A stretch of 5,513 bases of DNA from Roseovarius sp. (lineage in GTDB: Bacteria > Pseudomonadota > Alphaproteobacteria > Rhodobacterales > Rhodobacteraceae), in NCBI GenBank assembly GCA_023260815.1, contig JALQUE010000053.1, forward strand, positions 1 to 5,513, in the 5' to 3' direction. The notes under the pieces are model-generated. The model was not told where the DNA came from, searched no databases, and saw only the letters and a program-made list of their open reading frames with translations. Shown here piece by piece: positions 1 to 4,711 of this stretch (position 1 is the stretch's first letter; each line of letters opens with the position of its first letter). Position numbers and translations under genes: made by a program.

Positions 1-67
1 ACCACATCAGGATCGCGCCGCCGAGCAGCACGAGGTAGATCAGCCGGGCATAATCGAACTCTGTCAT
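1..67 (-). CDS. N-terminal fragment of a membrane-anchored protein, possibly a TIGR02281-type retropepsin-like aspartic protease
   Basis: Only the first 22 codons are inside the window; the rest lies beyond the left edge. Reading down from the ATG at 67, the visible peptide starts MTEFDYARLIYLVLLG and continues hydrophobic, which is a short charged head followed by the start of a transmembrane helix. From memory, single-pass clan AA aspartic proteases (TIGR02281) of Rhodobacterales open in this style; that is a resemblance, not proof, since no catalytic residue is visible. The start lies 37 bp past the marC-family stop on the same strand, so the two may be co-transcribed. I see no strong Shine-Dalgarno sequence before the ATG. 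Any other small inner-membrane protein would fit equally well from 22 residues. Confidence 0.5.
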   Translation of the reverse strand, partial: MTEFDYARLIYLVLLGGAILMW

Positions 68-104
68 GTCGGGGATATAGGGGCGCGCCGGGGCGTTGGA
101 AAGA

Positions 105-734
105 TCACCCGGCCAAGCCGAAGCCACGCAGGCCGTCGAGCACGAACTGTACCGCGAGAGCGGCCAGCAGCATCCCCAGAAGCCGCGTGACCACGTTGAT
201 GCCTACGCGCCCAAGCGCGCGCTCCAGCAGACCGGAGGTCAGGAACAGCACGAACACCATCGCGATCACGCTGAGCATAACGCCCGTCACCAGCGCCAGC
301 CCTTCGAGGCCGGGGCGCTGACCGGCCAGCAGGATCACCGAGGCGATCGCGCCAGGGCCGGCGATCAGCGGGATCGAGAGAGGAAAGATCGAGGGATCGT
401 CGTTGACGTCTTCTTCCTCGGCCTCTTCGGCCTGGCCTTGGCGGCGCTTGCTGCGCCGTTCGAAGAGCATGTCGAGGGCGGTGAGGAACAACAGGATGCC
501 GCCCGCAATGCGGAAGGCCGGCATGGAGATGCCGATGAAGCCCAGCACCTGTTCGCCGAAGGCCGCGAACACGATCAGGATCAGGGCCGATGTCACGCAG
601 GCCCGCAGGGCGATCGCGCGGCGGCGGGCCGGGCTCATGCCTTGGGTCAGCGCCACGAAAAGCGGCGTCATGCCGACCGGGTCGATGATCACGAAAAGCG
701 TGACGAAAGCGGTTATGAGAAACGTGACGTCCAT
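105..734 (-). CDS. MarC/UPF0056-family integral membrane protein
   Basis: A 209-residue multi-pass inner-membrane protein of the MarC (UPF0056) family, at the usual length for that family. Six hydrophobic segments lie at about residues 5-27, 44-66, 72-91, 117-138, 145-167 and 184-201. Family signatures are the DPVG motif in the first helix (18-21, followed by TPLF) and IPLIAGPGAI at 121-130. Between helices 3 and 4 there is a hydrophilic loop (92-114), first basic and then very acidic. The family fold is transporter-like, but the biochemical function and substrate are unknown; the old link to multiple antibiotic resistance in E. coli was not upheld, so the name says nothing about drug efflux. 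The ATG at 734 is preceded by AAGGA at 739-743. It lies 67 bp after the ABC-F stop on the same strand and 37 bp before the next partial gene, so a loose operon is possible. Confidence 0.93.
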   Translation of the reverse strand: MDVTFLITAFVTLFVIIDPVGMTPLFVALTQGMSPARRRAIALRACVTSALILIVFAAFGEQVLGFIGISMPAFRIAGGILLFLTALDMLFERRSKRRQGQAEEAEEEDVNDDPSIFPLSIPLIAGPGAIASVILLAGQRPGLEGLALVTGVMLSVIAMVFVLFLTSGLLERALGRVGINVVTRLLGMLLAALAVQFVLDGLRGFGLAG

Positions 735-738
735 GTGG

Positions 739-743
739 TCCTT
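739..743 (-). promoter_or_regulatory. Ribosome binding site of the MarC-family gene
   Basis: The minus strand reads AAGGA four bases before the ATG at 734. This supports that start codon, from which the first membrane helix of the family begins directly. Confidence 0.55.
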
Positions 744-749
744 GGTCTA

Positions 750-797
750 CCCGATCGGGCCGCTTTGGGAAATGCGCACCCTTCGCACCCTGCGCAT
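750..797 (-). repeat. Inverted repeats between the ABC-F and MarC-family genes; possible weak terminator or processing hairpin
   Basis: ATGCGCA (772-778) and TGCGCAT (791-797) form a perfect 7-bp inverted repeat with a 12-nt loop, starting 5 nt after the ABC-F stop. On the minus-strand transcript the hairpin is followed by only TTTCCC, so as an intrinsic terminator it would be weak. A separate perfect palindrome, CCCGATCGGG, is at 750-759, just upstream of the MarC ribosome binding site. The hairpin could attenuate, but not clearly stop, read-through from the ABC-F gene. Confidence 0.35.
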
Positions 798-801
798 CCG
801 C

Positions 802-2654
802 CTAGCCGCCCGCCTTTTCGAGACGCTCGAGAGCGGCAATCCACAGGGTTTCGGCGCGATCCAGACCGCTCATGACTTCGGCGTATTTCTTCTGCCATTC
901 TGCGGCTTCGTCGATACGTGTGTCGTGATACATATCGGGATGCGCCAGTTTCCTGGCGATCCGGTCGCGCATGTCGTTGAGCTTCTGGACGCGTTCCTCG
1001 CATTTGCGGACGTCGGCGCGCAGGGCCAGTAGGGCGTCGCGCGCCGGGCGTTTGGGTTTGTCGGGTTTGGGCGTGTCTTGCTTTCGGGGCGGGGCGTCGC
1101 CCTGCAGAAGCATCGCGCGGTAGCTTTCGAGATCGCCGTCATAGGGCGCCACATGCCCGTCCTTGACCAGCCACAGCCGGTCGGCCACCAGGCTGAGCAG
1201 GTGCATGTCGTGGCTGACGAGGATCACCGCGCCGGTATAGGCGGTCAGCGCCTCGACCAGAGCCTCGCGGCTTTCAATGTCGAGGTGGTTGGTCGGCTCG
1301 TCGAGGATCAGCATGTGCGGCGCGTCGATCGTGGCCAGCATCAGGCTCAGGCGGGCCTTCTGGCCGCCGGAGAGTTTGCCGACCAGCGTGTCGGCCTGTT
1401 CTGCGCCGATGCCGAACCCGCCAAGGCGCGCGCGCAGTTTGGCGGGCGGTTCGGTCGGGCGCAGGCGGCGGATGTGGTCGATGGGTGTCTCATCCAGATG
1501 CAGTTCTTCGACCTGATGCTGGGCGAAATAGCCCACACGCAGCTTGGACGAGGCGTGCATCTGTCCATCCATGGCATCAAGTTTGCCTGCCAAGAGTTTG
1601 GAAAGAGTAGATTTTCCTTCGCCATTGCGACCAAGCAGGGCGATGCGGTCGTCCTGATCTATGCGCAGATCCAGTCGCGACAGCACGGGTTTGCCGTCAT
1701 AGCCGACCGACGCGCCGTCAAGCCGCAGGATGGGGGGGGACAGGGCCTCGGGTTCGGGGAAGGTGAAGCGGCGCAGCGCGGCCTCTTGCGGGCGGGTGAT
1801 GGGTTGCATCCGGGCCAGCGCCTTGATGCGGGCCTGCGCCTGCTTGGCCTTGTCGGCCTTGTAGCGGAACCTGTCGACATAGGATTGTAGATGGGCGCGG
1901 CGGGCGTCTTGCTTCTTGGCTTCGGATTCGGCGGCGGCCAGGCGGGCGGCGCGGGTTTCGGCGAACCGGTCATAGCCGCCCTGATAGAGCGTGAGCTTGC
2001 GGTCTTCCAGATGCAGGATCGCGCCGACGGCGCGGTTCAGCAGCCCGCGATCATGGCTGATGACCAACACCGTATGGGGATAGCGCGCGAGATAGGTTTC
2101 CAGCCACAACGCCCCTTCGAGATCGAGATAGTTTGTGGGTTCGTCCAGCAGCAGCAGGTCGGGGGCGGAAAACAGCACCGCGGCCAGCGCCACGCGCATC
2201 CGCCAGCCGCCTGAAAAGGCGCTGCAGGGCTGGGCCTGTTCGGCATCGGTGAAGCCAAGCCCCTTGAGGATCGAGGCGGCGCGGGCCTCGGCGGACCAGG
2301 CGTCGATATCGGCCAGGCGCATCTGGATCTCGGCGATGCGGGCGCCATCGGTGGCGGTGTCGGCCTCGGCCATGAGTGCTGCGCGTTCGGTGTCGGCGGC
2401 CAGCACCGTGTCGATCAACGAGACCGAATTGCCCGGCACCTCCTGAGAGACGCCGCCGATGCGGGCGCGGGAGGGCAGGCTGATCTGCCCTGTTTCAAGC
2501 GCCAGTTCCCCCGGATCAACCGAAAGAGCGTGGTCTTGCCGGTGCCGTTGCGGCCCACGATGCCGACCTTGTGGCCATCAGGGATCGAGACCGAGGCGTG
2601 CTCGATCAGGGGGCGGCCGGCGACCGAGTAGGAGATATCGTCAATATGCAGCAT
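802..2654 (-). CDS. ABC-F family ATPase (YheS/Uup-like), with an apparent one-base frameshift near codon 49
   Basis: A soluble twin-ATPase ABC-F protein with no membrane domain. Family members act on the ribosome, or are inferred to, rather than as transporters. With one base restored the protein is 617 residues, a normal YheS-like length. Domains in restored numbering: Walker A GRNGTGKTT (34-42), signature FSGGW (147-151), Walker B LLLLDEPTNYLD (167-178), switch His201, the interdomain linker (about 229-287) with the YDRF and SYVDRFRYKADKAKQAQ segments typical of the family, second Walker A GRNGEGKST (342-350), LSGGQ (428-432), MLILDEPTNHLD (448-459), second SHD (481-483), and a charged C-terminal coiled coil (about 540-617). 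Both Walker B glutamates are present. The ATG at 2654 gives the usual MLxIDDISYS-type start; an upstream TTG at 2672 is in frame but less likely. Codons from 2654 to about 2509 are in one frame and the remainder in another, so as written translation would stop near 2415. No other decay is seen. Target and any resistance role are unknown. Confidence 0.9.
2508..2512 (-). other. Frameshift point in the ABC-F gene: run of five G (minus strand)
   Basis: The minus strand reads ATC CGG GGG AAC TGG, giving I-R-G-N-W and then a peptide unlike any ABC-F protein. Adding one G to the run gives ATC CGG GGG GAA CTG, reading I-R-G-E-L-A-L-E-T-G, which is the family's expected continuation and stays open into the remaining 560 or so codons. 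One base therefore appears to be missing. A homopolymer sequencing error or a fresh mutation is likeliest. Minus-one ribosomal slippage on GGG is formally possible, but the site is not a canonical tandem slippery heptamer. Confidence 0.85.
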
Positions 2655-2688
2655 GGCTGCGGTGTGACGCAAAGCCCGGCGGGCGTCA

Positions 2689-2734
2689 ATCGCGGCTTTT
2701 CAATCAGATGACCCCATGCTATCGGAGCCGCGAT
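2689..2734. repeat. 9-bp inverted repeat in the divergent ABC-F / ndk intergenic region
   Basis: ATCGCGGCT (2689-2697) and AGCCGCGAT (2726-2734) are perfect reverse complements with a 28-bp spacer, so their centres are 37 bp apart. They sit between the two divergent start codons (2654 minus and 2790 plus), where promoters for both genes must lie. I could not identify convincing -35/-10 pairs on either strand. The repeat may be a two-half-site operator or a hairpin in a leader. TCAAT also recurs at 2686, 2700 and 2737. Confidence 0.5.
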
Positions 2735-2772
2735 ATTCAATGGGTGCGGGCAGGGGCCTTCACCCCTTTTCC

Positions 2773-2784
2773 AGAGGAAAGAGG
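2773..2784 (+). promoter_or_regulatory. Ribosome binding site of ndk
   Basis: The purine-rich stretch AGAGGAAAGAGG precedes the ATG at 2790, with GAGG at 2781-2784 five bases from the start. This is a strong Shine-Dalgarno region and fixes the ndk start. Confidence 0.75.
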
Positions 2785-2789
2785 CTGAA

Positions 2790-3212
2790 ATGGCTGTCGA
2801 ACGCACGCTGAGCATCATCAAACCCGACGCAACCAACCGGAACCTGACCGGCAAGATCAACGCCAAGTTCGAAGATGCGGGTCTGCGCATCGTGGCGCAG
2901 AAGCGCATCCAGTTGACCAAGGCGCAGGCCGGGGAATTCTATGCCGTGCACAAGGAACGCCCGTTCTATGACGAGCTGTGCGAGTTCATGGCGTCGGCGC
3001 CGGTTGTGGTGCAGGTTCTGGAAGGCGAAGGGGCCATTGCGAAGAACCGTGACGTGATGGGAGCGACCAATCCGGCCGATGCGGCGCCGGGCACGATCCG
3101 GGCGGATTTTGCGGAATCCGTGGGTGAGAATTCGGTCCACGGGTCGGACGCGCCGGAAACGGCAGCGGCGGAAATCGCGTATTTCTTCTCGGGTCTTGAA
3201 CTGGTCGGCTAA
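2790..3212 (+). CDS. ndk: Nucleoside diphosphate kinase
   Basis: A cytoplasmic enzyme that moves the gamma-phosphate from a nucleoside triphosphate (usually ATP) to any nucleoside diphosphate through a phosphohistidine intermediate, balancing NTP and dNTP pools. The product is 140 residues, the standard bacterial length. It opens MAVERTLSIIKPDA with the nucleotide-binding Lys11. Tyr51, Phe59, Arg87, Thr93, Arg104 and Asn114 match the known active-site set, and the catalytic histidine is His117 in the diagnostic motif NSVHGSD (114-120). The start is fixed by a strong purine-rich ribosome binding site. The gene is alone on its strand, divergent from the ABC-F gene and closed by a strong hairpin terminator 34 bp downstream, so it is probably monocistronic. 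Nothing is odd about it and identification is secure. Confidence 0.98.
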   Translation: MAVERTLSIIKPDATNRNLTGKINAKFEDAGLRIVAQKRIQLTKAQAGEFYAVHKERPFYDELCEFMASAPVVVQVLEGEGAIAKNRDVMGATNPADAAPGTIRADFAESVGENSVHGSDAPETAAAEIAYFFSGLELVG

Positions 3213-3245
3213 GACCTGCGACCATCACGCAGAGACAGATAAAAG

Positions 3246-3286
3246 ACAGGGCCGCGCCGGATCATCCGTGCGCGGCCCTGTTCTTT
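3246..3286. terminator. Bidirectional rho-independent terminator between ndk and the convergent small gene
   Basis: ACAGGGCCGCGC (3246-3257) pairs perfectly with GCGCGGCCCTGT (3270-3281). This 12-bp stem can be extended inward by CGG/CCG around an ATCAT loop. On the plus strand the stem runs into TTCTTT, and on the minus strand into CTTTTAT, so it can end transcription of ndk and of the 44-codon gene whose stop is at 3317. Confidence 0.9.
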
Positions 3287-3316
3287 GGGGGTGTTTGATC
3301 GGCGTGAAGCCAGAGA

Positions 3317-3451
3317 TTAAATGCTGGCGAAATCCTTGAAAACATTGCTGGAAATCGTTTTGTCCGACGGGGCCTTGGACGTCGCCTGCGACGGTGTCCC
3401 GCTTTGGTGAGTGCTGCCTGTCCGGGTCGTTTGGTTGGGGGTCTGTGCCAT
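3317..3451 (-). CDS. Small hypothetical protein, 44 residues, predicted disordered
   Basis: I do not recognise a family. The ORF starts at ATG 3451 with GGAG (minus strand, 3458-3461) six bases upstream, a near-ideal Shine-Dalgarno spacing, and ends with TAA at 3317-3319. The product is rich in Ser, Thr, Gln and Lys (start MAQTPNQTTRTGST), has no hydrophobic segment, signal peptide or cysteine, and ends in a more ordered, slightly hydrophobic tail, SNVFKDFASI. About 70 percent of its codons end in G or C, consistent with the neighbouring genes. It converges on ndk and shares the bidirectional terminator, which would otherwise have no use for its minus-strand T-tract. The same frame is open further upstream to 3682, but that extension has no supporting start signal and reads as noncoding. 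Conservation of the C-terminal tail in relatives would settle it. Confidence 0.6.
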   Translation of the reverse strand: MAQTPNQTTRTGSTHQSGTPSQATSKAPSDKTISSNVFKDFASI

Positions 3452-3503
3452 TGTCTGCTCCGATTTTTGAGGCAGGCCAAACGCGTGGCGCGCGTCTGGT
3501 GCC

Positions 3504-3517
3504 GGGGGTTTTCCCCC
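3504..3517. repeat. Perfect GGGGG-TTTT-CCCCC hairpin
   Basis: Five G, four T and five C form a short perfect inverted repeat about 50 bp upstream of the small minus-strand gene's start. On that gene's transcript it would be a leader hairpin, GGGGG-AAAA-CCCCC. Function is unknown. Confidence 0.5.
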
Positions 3518-3531
3518 AAGGGTGGTTGTGA

Positions 3532-3553
3532 AATGTGGCGGGAATGTGGCGGG
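3532..3553. repeat. 11-bp tandem duplication AATGTGGCGGG x2
   Basis: Two exact adjacent copies, at 3532-3542 and 3543-3553. The 11-bp period is close to one helical turn, so a pair of protein-binding sites on the same face of the DNA is possible. It lies upstream of the small minus-strand gene, read there as CCCGCCACATT twice. A chance slippage duplication is the alternative. Confidence 0.6.
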
Positions 3554-3709
3554 GATCATGCATCTAACCCGACTATGATCGTGAGGCCACATGCGTTGGG
3601 TCCGGAGCGGTGATCCGGGCACGGGTGAACACGGGGGTAAGGCACTGATGTCATGGTGGTTCCGCAGGGTTGCGAGGGTCATTTATACAAGTTTTCAAAC
3701 CGTGCAATG

Positions 3710-3739
3710 CCGGTTCGCGACAAAAAATGGTCGCACCGG
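3710..3739. repeat. Bulged inverted repeat with A-rich loop
   Basis: CCGGT-TC-GCGAC (3710-3721) pairs with GTCGC-ACCGG (3730-3739): two 5-bp stems separated by a 2-nt bulge, with AAAAAATG in the loop. No T-tract follows on the plus strand, so it is not an obvious terminator there. Confidence 0.45.
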
Positions 3740-3758
3740 GCCTGATCGGCGGATTTCT

Positions 3759-3774
3759 GTACGAATGGTACGAA
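3759..3774 (+). repeat. GTACGAA direct repeats, 9-bp period
   Basis: GTACGAA occurs at 3759-3765 and 3768-3774. With the preceding TTTC, the segment 3754-3775 also has partial dyad character (TTTC-T-GTAC ... GTAC-GAAA). This may be a regulator site upstream of the XRE-cupin gene; the evidence is only the repetition. Confidence 0.35.
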
Positions 3775-3816
3775 ACATACGCGCATTCAGGACCAAACGG
3801 GGGGTGGTTGGCGAAA

Positions 3817-3839
3817 TTTGTGTCCATCCCGTACACAAA
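3817..3839. promoter_or_regulatory. Putative operator TTTGTGT-N9-ACACAAA upstream of the XRE-cupin gene
   Basis: Perfect 7-bp arms at 3817-3823 and 3833-3839 form a 23-bp dyad with centres about 16 bp apart, typical of a site for a dimeric helix-turn-helix protein. It overlaps a weak candidate promoter, TTGGCG (3808-3813), 17 bp, GTACAC (3831-3836), about 95 bp before the regulator's start. Autoregulation by the XRE-cupin protein is possible, but the dyad does not resemble the TTCC-N5-GGAA pair before glxB, so a different regulator may act here. Confidence 0.5.
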
Positions 3840-3843
3840 CCGA

Positions 3844-3861
3844 CCCGCGCCGGTGCGCGGG
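3844..3861 (+). repeat. GC-rich hairpin in the probable leader of the XRE-cupin gene
   Basis: CCCGCGC (3844-3850), loop CGGT, GCGCGGG (3855-3861): a perfect 7-bp stem. No T-tract follows. It would lie in the 5' leader if transcription starts near 3843. Confidence 0.45.
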
Positions 3862-3931
3862 CTTGAATTCAGGGGCGGGATTTTCCATCCTGCGGCACCG
3901 CCCCGACGCGGTGAGCAGGACGAGAGACACG

Positions 3932-4564
3932 ATGCCGCAATCCAAGTTGAGCCAAGACCCGCACAAGGTGCGGGAGGCGCGCGAGAAGAACCTCGAGACG
4001 GCGATTGGACGCGAGGTCCGCGAGGTGCGCCGCGCCCGTGGCATGACGGTGTCCGATCTTGCCGACGCCACGGGCCTGTCGGTGGGGATGCTGTCGAAGA
4101 TCGAGAACGGTGTCACCTCGCCGTCGCTGACCACGTTGCAGTCCTTGTCGGGGGCGTTGAGTGTCCCGGTCACCGCCTTCTTCCGGCGTTTCGAGGAACG
4201 GCGGGAAGCGGTGCATGTGAAGGCGGGCGAGGCGCTGGAGATCGAGAGGGCCGGCACGCGGGCGGGGCATCAGTACAATCTGCTGGGTCATCTGGGCGCC
4301 AACAACTCGGGCGTGGTGGTGGAGCCGTATGTCATCACGCTGAGCGAGGAGTCGGATGTGTTCCCCACCTTCCAGCATGAGGGGGTGGAACTGCTGTATA
4401 TTCTGGAGGGCGAGGTGGGCTATCGGCATGGCGACCAGAGTTTCCATCTGTGCCCCGGTGACAGCCTGTTCTTCGATGCGGATGCCCCACATGGGCCGGA
4501 TGAGCTGATCCGGTTGCCGATCCGATACCTGTCGGTCATCGCGTATCCGCAGGGCGGGAGCTGA
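3932..4564 (+). CDS. XRE-family transcriptional regulator with C-terminal cupin domain
   Basis: A 210-residue DNA-binding regulator. Residues about 24-82 form an XRE/HTH_3 helix-turn-helix (RRARGMTVSDLADATGLS, then recognition helix SVGMLSKIENG at 50-60). After a short linker, residues about 125-202 form a cupin_2 beta-barrel, seen in the pattern FQHEGVELLYILEGEVGY (146-163) and CPGDSLFFDADAPHG (174-188). The usual HxH of metal cupins is reduced to His149-Glu150, with Glu153 and His187 left as possible ligand or metal contacts. Proteins of this build commonly control nearby amine, amino-acid or polyamine metabolism genes in response to a small ligand. The ATG at 3932 is chosen because the sequence before it does not look like protein; AGGA at 3917-3920 and GAGAG at 3922-3926 are weak ribosome binding sites. 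A longer in-frame ORF starts at 3818, inside the putative promoter, and is unlikely. glxB starts 147 bp downstream on the same strand and is the likely target. The ligand is unknown. Confidence 0.92.
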   Translation: MPQSKLSQDPHKVREAREKNLETAIGREVREVRRARGMTVSDLADATGLSVGMLSKIENGVTSPSLTTLQSLSGALSVPVTAFFRRFEERREAVHVKAGEALEIERAGTRAGHQYNLLGHLGANNSGVVVEPYVITLSEESDVFPTFQHEGVELLYILEGEVGYRHGDQSFHLCPGDSLFFDADAPHGPDELIRLPIRYLSVIAYPQGGS

Positions 4565-4595
4565 GCAGGGCAGGAGTGCTTGAGGGCGGGCTGCG

Positions 4596-4639
4596 TTCCT
4601 GAGCGGAATATTGCGCAGGGCAATTATTCCTGACAGGAA
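4596..4639. promoter_or_regulatory. Putative twin operator upstream of glxB: two TTCC-N5-GGAA palindromes
   Basis: TTCCTGAGCGGAA (4596-4608) and TTCCTGACAGGAA (4627-4639) differ at two positions, and the second is a perfect 13-bp palindrome. Their centres are 31 bp apart, about three helical turns, so two dimers would sit on the same face. The second site covers the -35 box of the glxB promoter, which fits repression; the first lies about 60 bp upstream of the probable transcription start. The natural candidate protein is the XRE-cupin regulator encoded immediately upstream. The segment between them, GGAATATTGC (4605-4614) and GCAATTATTCC (4620-4630), is also a near-perfect dyad, so the whole 44-bp element is an imperfect palindrome. 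Confidence 0.65.
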
Positions 4640-4657
4640 AATTAAATTCTTTATATT
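4630..4657 (+). promoter_or_regulatory. Sigma-70-type promoter of glxB
   Basis: The -35 box CTGACA (4630-4635) and the -10 box TATATT (4652-4657) are separated by 16 bp, each one base from consensus. They sit in an AT-rich island that stands out from the GC-rich surroundings. A transcript start near 4664 would leave a leader of roughly 48 nt before the glxB ATG. Confidence 0.7.
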
Positions 4658-4701
4658 GAAATTTGCGCGACTCGGCGCTAGCGTTTCCACAACAGGATCA
4701 T

Positions 4702-4706
4702 GGAGG
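4702..4706 (+). promoter_or_regulatory. Ribosome binding site that sets the glxB start
   Basis: GGAGG lies five bases before the ATG at 4712. An in-frame ATG at 4700 overlaps it, but the family needs Met-Cys at the N-terminus so that the cysteine is exposed as the nucleophile, which decides for 4712. Confidence 0.8.
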
Positions 4707-4711
4707 CGTCG

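Larger units (their letters stand above)
3452..3931. other. 480-bp intergenic region without a convincing gene
   Basis: Open frames exist on both strands, but none has a good start signal together with plausible protein composition. The stretch is less GC-rich than its surroundings in places (3680-3840) and is dense in small repeats, listed separately: a G5-T4-C5 hairpin, an 11-bp tandem duplication, a bulged hairpin with an A-rich loop, GTACGAA direct repeats, the TTTGTGT/ACACAAA dyad and a GC hairpin. It must hold the promoter of the XRE-cupin gene and the promoter of the small minus-strand gene. An unannotated small RNA is possible but not shown. Confidence 0.6.

Noticed and set aside
96..875. 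Long plus-strand open frame of 259 codons across the MarC-family gene
   Set aside because: Its product is dominated by His, Arg, Gln, Asp and Ala with no recognisable domain, a typical antisense shadow in GC-rich DNA; the minus strand encodes a clear six-helix MarC-family protein.
2437..2439. GTG as an independent start of a 545-residue ABC-F protein
   Set aside because: The frame is open and family-like upstream of it to about 2509, and the purine-rich stretch abuts the GTG with no spacing; the protein would lack the first Walker A. It is better read as the body of one frameshifted gene.
2661..2689. TTGACG on the minus strand (2689-2684) as the -35 box of the ABC-F promoter
   Set aside because: No acceptable -10 box lies 16-18 bp downstream (the position reads CACACC), so I did not list a promoter.
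3651..3836. 61-codon minus-strand frame starting with GTG inside the TTTGTGT dyad
   Set aside because: No Shine-Dalgarno sequence, rare start codon, composition rich in Pro/His/Cys without a pattern, and it lies across the presumed regulator promoter.
3591..3866. 91-codon plus-strand frame in the intergenic gap
   Set aside because: Arg/Gly/Val-rich with no domain or good start signal, and it runs through several inverted repeats that look regulatory.
3670..4380. 236-codon plus-strand frame overlapping the start of the XRE-cupin gene
   Set aside because: Its second half is an out-of-frame reading of the regulator, low in hydrophobic residues and rich in Gly/Arg, and its start has no ribosome binding site.
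4685..4698. TTCC-ACAACA-GGAT as a third glxB operator copy
   Set aside because: The spacer is 6 instead of 5 and the right arm is GGAT, so it does not match the two palindromes; the similarity is probably chance.
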